DNA of 64,000 nucleotides, taken from Prochlorothrix hollandica PCC 9006 = CALU 1027. Lineage in GTDB: Bacteria > Cyanobacteriota > Cyanobacteriia > Prochlorotrichales > Prochlorotrichaceae. Below, piece by piece: positions 32,879 to 41,577 of the stretch (position 1 is its first letter; each line of letters opens with the position of its first letter). The DNA lies in NCBI RefSeq assembly GCF_000332315.1, contig NZ_KB235941.1, forward strand, positions 1,169,509 through 1,233,508, written 5' to 3'. The notes under the pieces were generated by a model that was not told where the DNA came from, did no database searches, and saw nothing but the letters and a program-made list of their open reading frames with translations. The position numbers were made by a program, and so were the translations under genes.

Positions 32879-34429
32879 TTAGGCCCGAATAACGACGATC
32901 GATCGCCCCCCCGGACTCACGGCGCTTTCAGTGGTGGTGCGATCCTCTAGGGGTGGTAAACCCGGACGGCGATCGAAAATAACCAACCATCCCGTTTCTA
33001 GCCCTAATCCCGCCAAATACTTATCGATTTGCTCTAATCCCTTCCCCATTGGATCCGGTTTCCCCTCCCGCCACACCTTTAGTTCCATGCCCAGCGTTAC
33101 CCCCCCGTACCGCAAACACACATCCATTCTGCCGGATCCGATCGCATACTCCCGCTCCAAACTGCCGCCCCCATTCACCACTCGGTGCAAAAACGCCATC
33201 AGCACCAAATGGGGCGCGATTTCATGGTAAGGCGCACTTTTGAACAGGGGTTCCCCATGTTGCCGCCAAAACTCTAGAAAAGCCTCTAATAACTGATCGG
33301 GTAGCAGTTCACCCGCCGCATTGAGCCAGCGAGGTTCGATCGCACCGATCGAAGTCCGAGTCGTATAGCTCAGCACCAAGGGCACAACTTCTCGATAAAT
33401 GGGATTGGCCACTTCGATCCCCCGACCGTTGTTATCGCGGCACAGACCCAAATCCAGGACATAGCGAATGTCATCGGGGGGAACATCGGGTAAATCATTT
33501 CCGGCTAAAATCGGTTCTATCACGGTTCTCACGCGAGGTTCCCGTAGCCGCTCCGCTAAACTATCTAAATGCGTGTCTTGACGCTGAATTAGAATGTCTT
33601 TGGCTTGTTCAATGACCCCGATCGTGATCGGTTGGGTCACCTCTTCCACTAAAAATTCGGTGGCCTGACGGGCCAAGGCATTCACCAACCAGGGCTGTCC
33701 ATCGGTGAGGTAAAAGGCATGTTGAATCGCTTCCGGGGTGAAAATCTGGCCCGTGGCCTCGGTATGCTGGTGATAAAGAGTTTTTACATCATCAAAGCTA
33801 AAGTTTTTGAGGGTTAGGGACTCTACCTTAATGTTAAAGGGGCTAGATGTATTCAGTCTGTCACTGCCACCGGATTTAATTTTATAGTCCCGCACATCCC
33901 GCATCCCAATTAAGCCTAAAGAGTGGGGAAAGCCCTGGGGTCGGTTGGGGTAGCCCGATCGTAACTGCCGCAGAACAAAGACGAGGGTTTCCTCGCTAAG
34001 GGCATCCACTTCATCGAGAAAGATCGCCAGCGGTTGTTGAGCTGTCGCCGCCCAACTACTCAGAAATGTGCTGATTTGGGCGCTACTGTCCGGTATAGGC
34101 CATTCGGTGGGCCGGAGGTTTTCCGGCAGACGAAAACGCAGGGATTGCTGCCATTCACTTAAAATGACTCGCTCAGCCTGCTGCGGATCATGGGAGAAGC
34201 TTGCCCCCACTTCCAAAGACAACATCACCGCCACATAGTCGCCGCTTGCGGTCAGTTCCTGGGCCAGGGCAATCATGGCCGTGGTTTTGCCCACTTGGCG
34301 GGGGGCATGGATCACAAAGTAGTTGCGTTGGTCAATAAGACGATGCAGTTCTGGGAGGCGGACTGTCGGAGACAGCATATAGTGGATATCGGCTTGGCAG
34401 GGACCTGCGGTGTTGAACCATTTGGGCAT
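32879..34429 (-). CDS. AAA ATPase / PD-(D/E)XK nuclease-like protein, copy B
   Basis: This 516-residue protein has the same architecture as copy A: Walker A APRQVGKTT, Walker B LAIFLDEVDAL, linker, and C-terminal RMDV...MELK. It is nearly identical to copy C from about residue 165 to the end and over the first 57 residues, but differs strongly between about 60 and 165, where it instead matches copy D (QQAERVILSEWQQSLRFRLP). This mosaic points to recombination between copies. It is the last of three tandem genes transcribed D, C, B. The 3' end is followed by the MITE-like element. Confidence 0.8.
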   Translation of the reverse strand: MPKWFNTAGPCQADIHYMLSPTVRLPELHRLIDQRNYFVIHAPRQVGKTTAMIALAQELTASGDYVAVMLSLEVGASFSHDPQQAERVILSEWQQSLRFRLPENLRPTEWPIPDSSAQISTFLSSWAATAQQPLAIFLDEVDALSEETLVFVLRQLRSGYPNRPQGFPHSLGLIGMRDVRDYKIKSGGSDRLNTSSPFNIKVESLTLKNFSFDDVKTLYHQHTEATGQIFTPEAIQHAFYLTDGQPWLVNALARQATEFLVEEVTQPITIGVIEQAKDILIQRQDTHLDSLAERLREPRVRTVIEPILAGNDLPDVPPDDIRYVLDLGLCRDNNGRGIEVANPIYREVVPLVLSYTTRTSIGAIEPRWLNAAGELLPDQLLEAFLEFWRQHGEPLFKSAPYHEIAPHLVLMAFLHRVVNGGGSLEREYAIGSGRMDVCLRYGGVTLGMELKVWREGKPDPMGKGLEQIDKYLAGLGLETGWLVIFDRRPGLPPLEDRTTTESAVSPGGRSIVVIRA

Positions 34430-34541
34430 CGGGGACTTGGCTCCATCCAGTGGGTGTTTCTACCCCTAGGATACCTTTCCGAGGATACCCTGATGACTGA
34501 CCCCTCGATCGCCCTGTTCTCGTACCCCAGAAACCGTCCAT
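34430..34541 (-). other. spacer between copies C and B with shared upstream motif
   Basis: It contains CCTAGGATACC and a degenerate second copy (CCGAGGATACC), plus GATCGCCCTGTTCTCGTACC, which also occurs in the spacer between copies D and C. The spacer was therefore duplicated with the genes. Confidence 0.6.
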
Positions 34542-36092
34542 CTAGCCGCGAATGACGACGATCGATCGCCCCCCCGGACTTACGGCACTTTCCGTCGTGG
34601 TGCGCTCCTCTAGGGGCGGTAAACCCGGACGGCGATCGAAAATTACTAACCATCCGGTTTCTAGCCCTAATCCCGCCAAATACTTATCGATTTGCTCTAA
34701 TCCCTTCCCCACTGGATCCGGTTTCCCCTCCCGCCACACCTTCAGTTCCATGCCCAGCGTTACCCCCCCGTACCGCAAACACACATCCATTCTGCCGGAC
34801 CCGATCGCATACTCCCGCTCCAAACTGCCGCCCCCATTCACCACTCGGTGCAAAAATGCCATCAGCACCAAATGGGGCGCAATTTCATGGTAAGGCGCAC
34901 TTTTGAACAGGGGTTCCCCATGTTGCCGCCAAAACTCTAGAAAAGCCTCTAATAACTGATCGGGTAGCAGTTCACCCGCCGCATTGAGCCAGCGAGGTTC
35001 GATCGCACCGATCGAAGTCCGAGTCGTATAGCTCAGCACCAAGGGCACAACTTCTCGATAAATGGGATTGGCCACTTCGATCCCCCGACCGTTGTTATCG
35101 CGGCACAGACCCAAATCCAGGACATAGCGAATGTCATCGGGGGGCACATCGGGTAAATCATTTCCGGCTAAAATCGGTTCTATCACGGTTCTCACGCGAG
35201 GTTCCCGTAGCCGTTCCGCCAAACTATCTAAATGCGTGTCTTGGCGCTGAATTAGAATGTCTTTGGCTTGTTCAATGACCCCGATCGTGATCGGTTGAGT
35301 CACCTCTTCCACGAGGAACTCTGTCGCTTGACGGGCCAAGGCATTTACCAACCAGGGTTGTCCATCGGTGAGGTAAAAGGCGTGTTGAATCGCTTCTGGG
35401 GTGAAAATCTGGCCCGTGGCCTCGGTATGCTGGTGATAAAGAGTTTTTACATCATCAAAGCTAAAGTTTTTGAGAGTTAGGGATTCTACCTTAATGTTAA
35501 AGGGGCTAGATGTATTCAGTCTGTCACTGCCACCGGATTTAATTTTATAGTCCCGCACATCCCGCATCCCAATTAAGCCTAAAGAGTGGGGAAATCCCTG
35601 GGGTCGGCGGGGGTAACCAGACCGCAGTTGTCTAAGCAGAGAGAGCAGGGTGGCATCCGTGAGCGCATCCACTTCATCCAGGAACACAACTAAAGGACGG
35701 GGTAGGGTTTGGGTCCAAGTCGTTAGTGCTGCCCCAATGCGGCGACCTGCCTCTGCTTCTGGCCACTGGGGAGGATGTAACTCCGGGGGCAGGTAAGCCC
35801 GAGCCGAGTCCTGCCACTCATTGAGGATAGCTAGTTCAGCGGTACCTGGATCGGCTGAAAAGGGTGCCCCCACTTCCAAAGACAGCATCACAGCGCCATA
35901 GTCGCCGCTTGTGGTCAGTTCCTGGGCCAGGGCAATCATGGCCGTGGTTTTGCCCACTTGGCGGGGGGCATGGATCACAAAGTAGTTGCGTTGGTCAATA
36001 AGACGACGCAGTTCTGGGAGGCGGACTGTCGGAGACAGCATATAGTGGATATCGGCTTGGCAGGGACCTGCGGTGTTGAACCATTTGGGCAT
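34542..36092 (-). CDS. AAA ATPase / PD-(D/E)XK nuclease-like protein, copy C
   Basis: A 516-residue member of the family with intact Walker A, Walker B (LVVFLDEVDAL) and nuclease-like motif. Its residues 165-516 are almost the same as in copy B. Its 65-165 segment is unlike B and D and contains GTAELAILNEWQDSARAYLPPELHP and AEAGRRIGAALTTW, closer to the divergent copy E. The stop lies about 110 bp before the start of copy B, and the start follows the end of copy D by 100 bp, so the three may be cotranscribed or carry separate, duplicated promoters. Confidence 0.8.
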   Translation of the reverse strand: MPKWFNTAGPCQADIHYMLSPTVRLPELRRLIDQRNYFVIHAPRQVGKTTAMIALAQELTTSGDYGAVMLSLEVGAPFSADPGTAELAILNEWQDSARAYLPPELHPPQWPEAEAGRRIGAALTTWTQTLPRPLVVFLDEVDALTDATLLSLLRQLRSGYPRRPQGFPHSLGLIGMRDVRDYKIKSGGSDRLNTSSPFNIKVESLTLKNFSFDDVKTLYHQHTEATGQIFTPEAIQHAFYLTDGQPWLVNALARQATEFLVEEVTQPITIGVIEQAKDILIQRQDTHLDSLAERLREPRVRTVIEPILAGNDLPDVPPDDIRYVLDLGLCRDNNGRGIEVANPIYREVVPLVLSYTTRTSIGAIEPRWLNAAGELLPDQLLEAFLEFWRQHGEPLFKSAPYHEIAPHLVLMAFLHRVVNGGGSLEREYAIGSGRMDVCLRYGGVTLGMELKVWREGKPDPVGKGLEQIDKYLAGLGLETGWLVIFDRRPGLPPLEERTTTESAVSPGGRSIVVIRG

Positions 36093-36192
36093 GGTGAGGG
36101 GTTGCTTAATCTAGTGGGTGTCTTTACCCCTAGGATACCTCAATGACTGGACCCCCCGATCGCCCTGTTCTCGTACCCCAGAAACCGTGAAT
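36093..36192 (-). other. spacer between copies D and C with shared upstream motif
   Basis: Read towards copy C it holds GGTATCCTAGGGGTAAAGAC followed by the ACCCACT and AAGCAACCCCTCACC blocks seen before copies A and D. Only one GTATCCTAGG copy is present here. Confidence 0.55.
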
Positions 36193-37740
36193 CTAGCCAC
36201 GAATGACAACGATCGATCGCCCCCCCGGACTCACGGCGCTTTCAGTGGTGGTGCGATCCTCTAGGGGTGGTAAACCCGGACGGCGATCGAAAATAACCAA
36301 CCATCCCGTTTCTAGCCCTAATCCCGCTAAATACTTATCGATTTGCTCTAATCCCTTCCCCAATGGATCCGGTTTCCCCTCCCGCCACACCTTCAGTTCC
36401 ATGCCCAGCGTCACTCCCCCGTACCGCAAACACATATCCATTCTGCCGGATCCGATCGCATACTCCCGCTCCAAACTGCCGCCCCCGTTCACCACTCGGT
36501 GCAAAAATGCCATCAGTACCAAATGGGGCGCAATCTCGTGATAGTCAAAGTTTTGCAGTAAGGGCTGGCCATGTTGCCGCCAAAAGCCCAAAAAGGCTGA
36601 AAGTAACTGCTCAGGACGCAATTCTCCTGTTTCCGAGAGCCAGGTGGGTTGTACATATCCCAAGCCCACCGTTGTGGATGCGGCCAGACACCGGGGCAGC
36701 ACCTCTCGATAAATGGGGTTGGCAATGTCCAAGACTCCCCGTTTGTTGGAGCATAAGCCGAGGTCCAAAACATACTGAATATCATCCCAGGGTGGGTTAT
36801 TGAGTTCTTGACTAGCCAGAATCGGCTCAATGACTCGTTTCACTCTCGCTTCCTGGAGGCGTTCCACCAGACTATCCAGATGGGTGTCCTGGCGTTGAAT
36901 TAAAATCTCTTTCGCTTGTTCGATGACCCCGATCGTGATCGGTTGAGTCACCTCTTCCACTAAAAATTCGGTGGCCTGACGGGCCAAGGCATTCACGAGC
37001 CAGGGTTGTCCATCGGTGAGGTAAAAGGCGTGTTGAATCGCTTCTGGGGTGAAAATCTGGCCCGTGGCCTCGGTATGCTGGTGATAAAGAGTTTTTACAT
37101 CATCAAAGCTAAAGTTTTTGAGAGTTAGGGACTCTACCTTAATGTTAAAGGGGCTAGATGTATTCAGTCTGTCACTGCCACCGGATTTAATTTTATAGTC
37201 CCGCACATCCCGCATCCCAATTAAGCCTAAAGAGTGGGGAAATCCCTGGGGACGGTTGGGGTAGCCCGATCGCAACTGCCGCAGAACAAAGACCAGGGTT
37301 TCCTCACTAAGGGCATCCACTTCATCGAGAAAGATCACCAGCGGTTGTTGAGCTGTCGCCGCCCAACTACTCAGCAATGTGCTGATTTGGGCGCTACTGT
37401 CCGGTGCAGGCCATTCGCTGGGCTGGAGGTTTTCCGGCAGACGAAAACGCAGGGATTGCTGCCATTCACTTAAAATGACTCGCCCAGCCTGCTGCGGATC
37501 ATGGGGGAAGCTTGCCCCCACTTCCAAGGACAACATCGCCGCCACATAGTCGCCGCTTGCGGTTAGTTCCTGGGCCAGGGCAAGCATGGCCGTGGTTTTG
37601 CCCACTTGGCGGGGGGCATGGATGACGAAGTAGTTTTGCTGGTCAATGAGGCGACGCAGTTCTGGCAGGCGGACTGTCGGAGACAGCATGTAGTGGATGT
37701 CGGATTTACAAGGGCCAGCGGTGTTGAACCATTTGGGCAT
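36193..37740 (-). CDS. AAA ATPase / PD-(D/E)XK nuclease-like protein, copy D
   Basis: A 515-residue member, first of the tandem set. Over residues 1-290 it follows copy B closely, including the variable 60-165 segment. From about 290 to 425 it has its own sequence (LVERLQEARVKRVIEPILASQELNNPPWDD, LGFWRQHGQPLLQNFDYHE). The nuclease-like end (RMDMCLRY...MELK) again matches the other copies. So two separate blocks, one in the ATPase core and one in the linker, vary independently within an otherwise conserved gene. The Asp-Glu-Lys core residues are present. Confidence 0.8.
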   Translation of the reverse strand: MPKWFNTAGPCKSDIHYMLSPTVRLPELRRLIDQQNYFVIHAPRQVGKTTAMLALAQELTASGDYVAAMLSLEVGASFPHDPQQAGRVILSEWQQSLRFRLPENLQPSEWPAPDSSAQISTLLSSWAATAQQPLVIFLDEVDALSEETLVFVLRQLRSGYPNRPQGFPHSLGLIGMRDVRDYKIKSGGSDRLNTSSPFNIKVESLTLKNFSFDDVKTLYHQHTEATGQIFTPEAIQHAFYLTDGQPWLVNALARQATEFLVEEVTQPITIGVIEQAKEILIQRQDTHLDSLVERLQEARVKRVIEPILASQELNNPPWDDIQYVLDLGLCSNKRGVLDIANPIYREVLPRCLAASTTVGLGYVQPTWLSETGELRPEQLLSAFLGFWRQHGQPLLQNFDYHEIAPHLVLMAFLHRVVNGGGSLEREYAIGSGRMDMCLRYGGVTLGMELKVWREGKPDPLGKGLEQIDKYLAGLGLETGWLVIFDRRPGLPPLEDRTTTESAVSPGGRSIVVIRG

Positions 37741-37803
37741 GATGAGGGGTTGCTTAATCCAGTGGGTGTCTTTACCCCTAGGATACCTTCCCTAGGATAC
37801 TTT
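37741..37803 (-). promoter_or_regulatory. conserved upstream region of AAA/nuclease copy D
   Basis: It carries GTATCCTAGGG, GGTATCCTAGGGGTAAAGAC and ACCCACTGGATTAAGCAACC before the ATG, closest to the region in front of copy A. Confidence 0.5.
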
Positions 37804-37931
37804 GAGGATCTATTTCACTGGGGCACAGGCCAGGGGCTGATGCCACAACACCAAGGGTTTCAGCCATCGAGATGCCTACAACTGATTTAGGGTTGCTGTA
37901 GAGGCAACGATTTGAAATTTTCCGAGGTGTC

Positions 37932-38408
37932 CTATATAAAAACCCAGCGATCGAAGGTGGCCCCTTGGCCCCAGTATTGGCCCGCTTCATCCACCAAATT
38001 CCAGACTAAGACATTCTCAATGCGAAAGCGTTGACCCGTTTTAGCGATGCGAATTCCAGAACAGTGATCGATAAAGCCTTGGCGTTTCACCTCTGCCAAC
38101 AGCCGCGATCGCTCCTCCCGGTCTGGTATATCCGCCGATAGACGGGAGGGCATACTGGTGAACTCGGCCCAGGTCATGGCAAACAGTTCCATCACTTTTT
38201 GGTTACCATAGGTATAAATGGGATCAGGGCTGGCATTGTGGGAAACCACGGCAAAGGGTGCTTCAAAAATTTTTTGGGCCGCCCCGCGATCGCTCAGGGC
38301 CGGACTGACTAAATCTCGCCCCGTTAACTGCTTGAAACTGCGACGCAGCAGGTTGATGTGTTCCACCAAATAACGGTTATCAGCATTGGGATTTGGAAAA
38401 ATGGACAT
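37932..38408 (-). CDS. MEKHLA-domain protein
   Basis: The 158-residue product is a PAS-like MEKHLA domain over its full length: the family blocks APFAVVSHNASPDPIYTYGNQKVMELFAMTWAEF, LSADIPDREERSRLLAEV and the C-terminal WNLVDEAGQYWGQGATFDRW are all visible. MEKHLA domains occur as single proteins in cyanobacteria and fused to HD-ZIP factors in plants. A ligand or redox sensing role is assumed but not shown. The ATG is at 38408. It sits between the AAA/nuclease set and hisH on the same strand, without an obvious functional link. Confidence 0.85.
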   Translation of the reverse strand: MSIFPNPNADNRYLVEHINLLRRSFKQLTGRDLVSPALSDRGAAQKIFEAPFAVVSHNASPDPIYTYGNQKVMELFAMTWAEFTSMPSRLSADIPDREERSRLLAEVKRQGFIDHCSGIRIAKTGQRFRIENVLVWNLVDEAGQYWGQGATFDRWVFI

Positions 38409-38581
38409 AGTCTTGATTTGACCCCTGGATAATCGATAAACGTGTTGGGTTATGGTTGGCTACCAACTTAAGGCGGGAGAATCGGGCGGAGCATCAGGGT
38501 TGTAGGGGGCGGCTGTGCTGCATCCCCCCAGGCATCGCGGTACCCTCGGTAGAGCCAGAAGTCGAGTTCTCCTAGGGTTAG

Positions 38582-39226
38582 CTAGCGCTGGGCCACTAGC
38601 CCTACAAAGTTATCCAGGATTTTCAGTCCCGTTGTCGATGACTTTTCAGGGTGGAACTGGGTGGCTAAGAGGTTGTTGTGGGCAATGGCAGCGGTGACGG
38701 CTTGGGTTCCATGGATCACCTTGGCGGAGGCAACGCTACCACTTTTGGGATCCACATAATAGGAATGGACAAAATAGGCCCAGGCGGGGTGGGACAGTCC
38801 TTGCCAGAGGGGGCAGTCGGGTTGGGTATACTCCAGGGTGTTCCAGCCCATGTGGGGGATGGTCAGATTTGGCTCGGACTGGAAACGACGCACCCAGCCG
38901 GGAATGATCCCCAGCCCTGGCTCTTGGCCTTCCTCGCTGCCATCAAACAAAATTTGCATCCCCAGGCAAATGCCGAGGAAGGGTTTATCCGTGGCGGCGA
39001 TGTCTTGGAGGGGGGCGATCAGGTGCCGCGATCGCAGGTGTTGAATGGCGGGATCAAAAGCACCCACCCCCGGCAGGAGCACGGCATCGGCGGCGGCCAG
39101 CACCTGGGGATCGTCGGTAATTTCAGGGTGCGCCCCGGAGTTGGCGAGGGCTTTACAGACGGAGTGGAGGTTGCCCATGTCGTAATCCACCACGGCAATT
39201 TTGGGATGAGTTGGGGACATGGACAT
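38582..39226 (-). CDS. hisH: imidazole glycerol phosphate synthase, glutamine amidotransferase subunit
   Basis: The 214-residue class I amidotransferase has VVDYDMGNLHSV at the start, the nucleophile in FLGICLGMQILFDGSEEG (Cys near 86), FVHSYY, and the catalytic His and Glu in ATQFHPEKSS. HisH supplies ammonia to HisF in histidine synthesis. The ATG at 39226 with AGGAG eight bases upstream is preferred; the longer frame to 39358 has no family similarity. hisF is not in the window. Confidence 0.93.
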   Translation of the reverse strand: MSMSPTHPKIAVVDYDMGNLHSVCKALANSGAHPEITDDPQVLAAADAVLLPGVGAFDPAIQHLRSRHLIAPLQDIAATDKPFLGICLGMQILFDGSEEGQEPGLGIIPGWVRRFQSEPNLTIPHMGWNTLEYTQPDCPLWQGLSHPAWAYFVHSYYVDPKSGSVASAKVIHGTQAVTAAIAHNNLLATQFHPEKSSTTGLKILDNFVGLVAQR

Positions 39227-39388
39227 GGGAAAAGCTCCTGGGGCAATGGGTAAAATGCGGCACTGAACCCTGGGGGGGTGGGTCACGCTGTTTCTAATCA
39301 GGAGTCCATTGTATCGGTGAAAGTAGCGGTCAATCCATGAAATCCCCGTATCGGTCAAAGTTAGGATGAGGTGGGACTTTCCCGAAGA

Positions 39389-39487
39389 CCCTCACCCTAA
39401 ATCCCTCTCCCAAGGCGGGAAAGGGACTTTGAGAAATTCTTGCTCCCCGTCTCCCCTGGGTGGGAGAAGGGGCTGGGGGATGAGGGT
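39389..39487. repeat. MITE-B element, uninterrupted copy
   Basis: It runs from CCCTCACCCTAAATCCCTCT to GGCTGGGGGATGAGGG, about 99 bp, with imperfect inverted ends. It matches the two outer parts of the element at 23238-23587 and shows what that site looked like before insertion and internal duplication. Confidence 0.75.
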
Positions 39488-39546
39488 TTCCCATTACGTT
39501 GTCTATCGTGTCAGTAGGATTAACGAACCTATCTATCGGTGAACCC

Positions 39547-40077
39547 ATGAAACCCCCCTCGCTGTTGCTGACCTCCTTCGATGTCTGGTTGGCCCACCAC
39601 ATCACCAATAGTTCCGATGATTTGCTGGAGCATCTGCACCACACCCAGGGATTGCCGCCCCAGTGCCATCTGCTGCGCCGGTTGCCGGTGGCGGTGGCTC
39701 CAGCCTTGGCCCAGGTGCAAGCTGCTATCCTGGCCCATCGCCCTCGCTGGGTTGTGTGCTGTGGTATGGCGGAATCCCGATCGCGGCTAGAACTGGAACG
39801 CCAAGGGGTGCGGGGCGATCGGGTGCTGCACACCAGCCTGGATCTGCTCCGTCTCAGCCAGGGTCTAGCCCACACGGCCATTAGTGACGATGCAGGCCGC
39901 TTTGTTTGCAATGATCTCTATTTTTCGGTTTTAGATTGGTTACAGCGGGATGGTTTGGCCACCCAGGGGCTATTTGTCCATGTGCCCCCTCTGACGGCGG
40001 AGACGCGATCGGCCATCGTTGGCGATTTCAGGACTGTCCTCGATCGCCTCGCCAGAGGTGCTGACGACGGGGGCTGA
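39547..40077 (+). CDS. peptidase C15 (pyroglutamyl peptidase I)-like protein
   Basis: The 176-residue protein shows the C15 family pattern: LLTSFDVWLAHHITNSSDDLL, VVCCGMAESRSRLELE with the Glu, SDDAGRFVCNDLYFSVL with the candidate nucleophile Cys, and FVHVPPL with the His. C15 peptidases remove N-terminal pyroglutamate. The sequence is shorter and more divergent than PcpA-type enzymes, so the substrate is uncertain. The ATG at 39547 is preferred to an in-frame codon at 39499. Confidence 0.78.
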   Translation: MKPPSLLLTSFDVWLAHHITNSSDDLLEHLHHTQGLPPQCHLLRRLPVAVAPALAQVQAAILAHRPRWVVCCGMAESRSRLELERQGVRGDRVLHTSLDLLRLSQGLAHTAISDDAGRFVCNDLYFSVLDWLQRDGLATQGLFVHVPPLTAETRSAIVGDFRTVLDRLARGADDGG

Positions 40078-40208
40078 TGGGGAACGGGGATCCCTGCTGG
40101 ACTGACACAACTACTGACACAACTTCCGAAAGGCTCATGTTGCGTCTCGATGATCGCCAGCACATCACCCCCTTAAGCTCTCAAGATTGCTTCTCAGGAC
40201 TTTAACGC

Positions 40209-41255
40209 TCAAGATTTGTCTTTAGCATTCAACAAATCCAACTGTTGCTGTAGTTCTCCGATGATTTTGGCTTTTTCCGCCGCCTCAATCTGGTTATTAT
40301 TGCTCACTTCCTCCAGGCGCTGGCTTAGATCCAAGACCCGAATCGGATCCCAGAGATCATCCGTCGCCGGCTCAAACCCAGACCAATCCAACGGCGTTAA
40401 AACCGCCTCATCCTTGTACTGATAGAAAAACGTCCGCACAGCCTCCTTCACCGGCTCCTCCAGAGTGCTGCTGTAGGCAATGGGATCCCCAGGGATCAGA
40501 GTCGAAATCCAGAGGGTCGCCAGTTGACTAAAAGCGTCCGGGTGACTTTTGGCCAAGCGATCGAGGGCTTCGCTGTTATTGGTCGCCACATCCACCGACC
40601 CAGAAGCCACCGCCAGAGCCGTCGCCTCGTGATCCCCCTCAAAGCGCACCGCCTTGAAAATATCACTGGCCTTCACCCCATTGCGGGTAAAAATATAGTA
40701 ATTGGGCACCAGAAATCCAGAGGTGGATGTGGGGTCATTGAAGGCAAAGGTTAACTCTGCCGCATGGTCTAAGACATAGCGATCGCCCCCCACCGCTTGG
40801 GCCTCCGCTAGCCAAGGCTGATCGTTGCGGGCGATTAAATGGGCCGTGTAGCCCTTAGCGCCATCGGTGGCCACTGTGATGGCAAAGGCTTCGGTACCCG
40901 CCACCTGGGCCGCTTCAATGTAAGCTTTGCCCCCCAACCACGCCACCTGGACTTCGCCCGATCGCAACCCCGCCACCAAATCCGAATATTGGTCGGCATA
41001 GAACCCCTGCACCGGCTGATCGATCGCCGTGGCCATGGCCGCCAACAGGGGATCCCAGAGGGGTTTTTGGATTTCTGCGGACTCCGTGGAAAGAATGCCA
41101 AAGGTGATACCCGTGGCGGGGTCCGTGGTGGGGGACGTGGCGGGCGTGGACGTGGAAACAGACTGACACCCCCCCAAGGAGGGCAGCAACAGCAGAACCA
41201 GAACCCAGAGCGATCGGCCTGGGAATCGGCATGGGGAAGGCAGAATGGAATCCAT
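40209..41255 (-). CDS. PhnD-like phosphate/phosphonate-type ABC substrate-binding lipoprotein
   Basis: The 348-residue protein has a signal peptide (WVLVLLLLPSLGG) with lipobox LGGC and a binding domain of the PhnD/PtxB type: ITFGILSTESAEIQKPLWDPLLAAM, VQVAWLGGKAYI, FAFNDPTSTSGFLVPNYYIF, VRFEGDHEATALAVASGSVDVATNN. Relatives bind phosphonates, phosphite or related anions. The last 40 residues form a charged helix (NNNQIEAAEKAKIIGELQQQLDLL). The ATG at 41255 gives a normal signal peptide. No ATPase or permease gene is beside it, so it works with a distant transporter or as a sensor. Confidence 0.82.
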   Translation of the reverse strand: MDSILPSPCRFPGRSLWVLVLLLLPSLGGCQSVSTSTPATSPTTDPATGITFGILSTESAEIQKPLWDPLLAAMATAIDQPVQGFYADQYSDLVAGLRSGEVQVAWLGGKAYIEAAQVAGTEAFAITVATDGAKGYTAHLIARNDQPWLAEAQAVGGDRYVLDHAAELTFAFNDPTSTSGFLVPNYYIFTRNGVKASDIFKAVRFEGDHEATALAVASGSVDVATNNSEALDRLAKSHPDAFSQLATLWISTLIPGDPIAYSSTLEEPVKEAVRTFFYQYKDEAVLTPLDWSGFEPATDDLWDPIRVLDLSQRLEEVSNNNQIEAAEKAKIIGELQQQLDLLNAKDKS

Positions 41256-41299
41256 AGTTTTAAAATTGGAACGACAGCTTAAAACGATCAAAACAACAG

Positions 41300-41380
41300 G
41301 GGTATCAACTTAAGCCAGGACAGTGGGGCGCGGATCGCCCCACTGTCCCGTTAATCTTGTCCCGCTTAAAGCGGGAACCC
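41300..41380. repeat. double-hairpin (REP-like) repeat, copy 2
   Basis: It repeats GGTATCAACTTAAGCC, the GGACAGTGGGGCG stem pair and the second hairpin CCCGCTTAAAGCGGG of the copy at 4471-4556, with a few changes. It lies 45 bp upstream of the PhnD-like gene start. Confidence 0.8.
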
Positions 41381-41577
41381 AACAACAGCAGCTTAAACAC
41401 CAGCTTAAACAGCAGCTTAAAAACAACCCCTGAAACAGAAAGCCAGAGAACGGAGTCTGGGGTTGCAGGAACCTTGCAGGCCATGTCCCTAGGGATGGCA
41501 GGGTCACCCTTAGCCAAAGCTGTGTGTTCCCGCCCCATTATTTCCAGTCTTGCCCATTATCTCAGGAGATTTGACCC

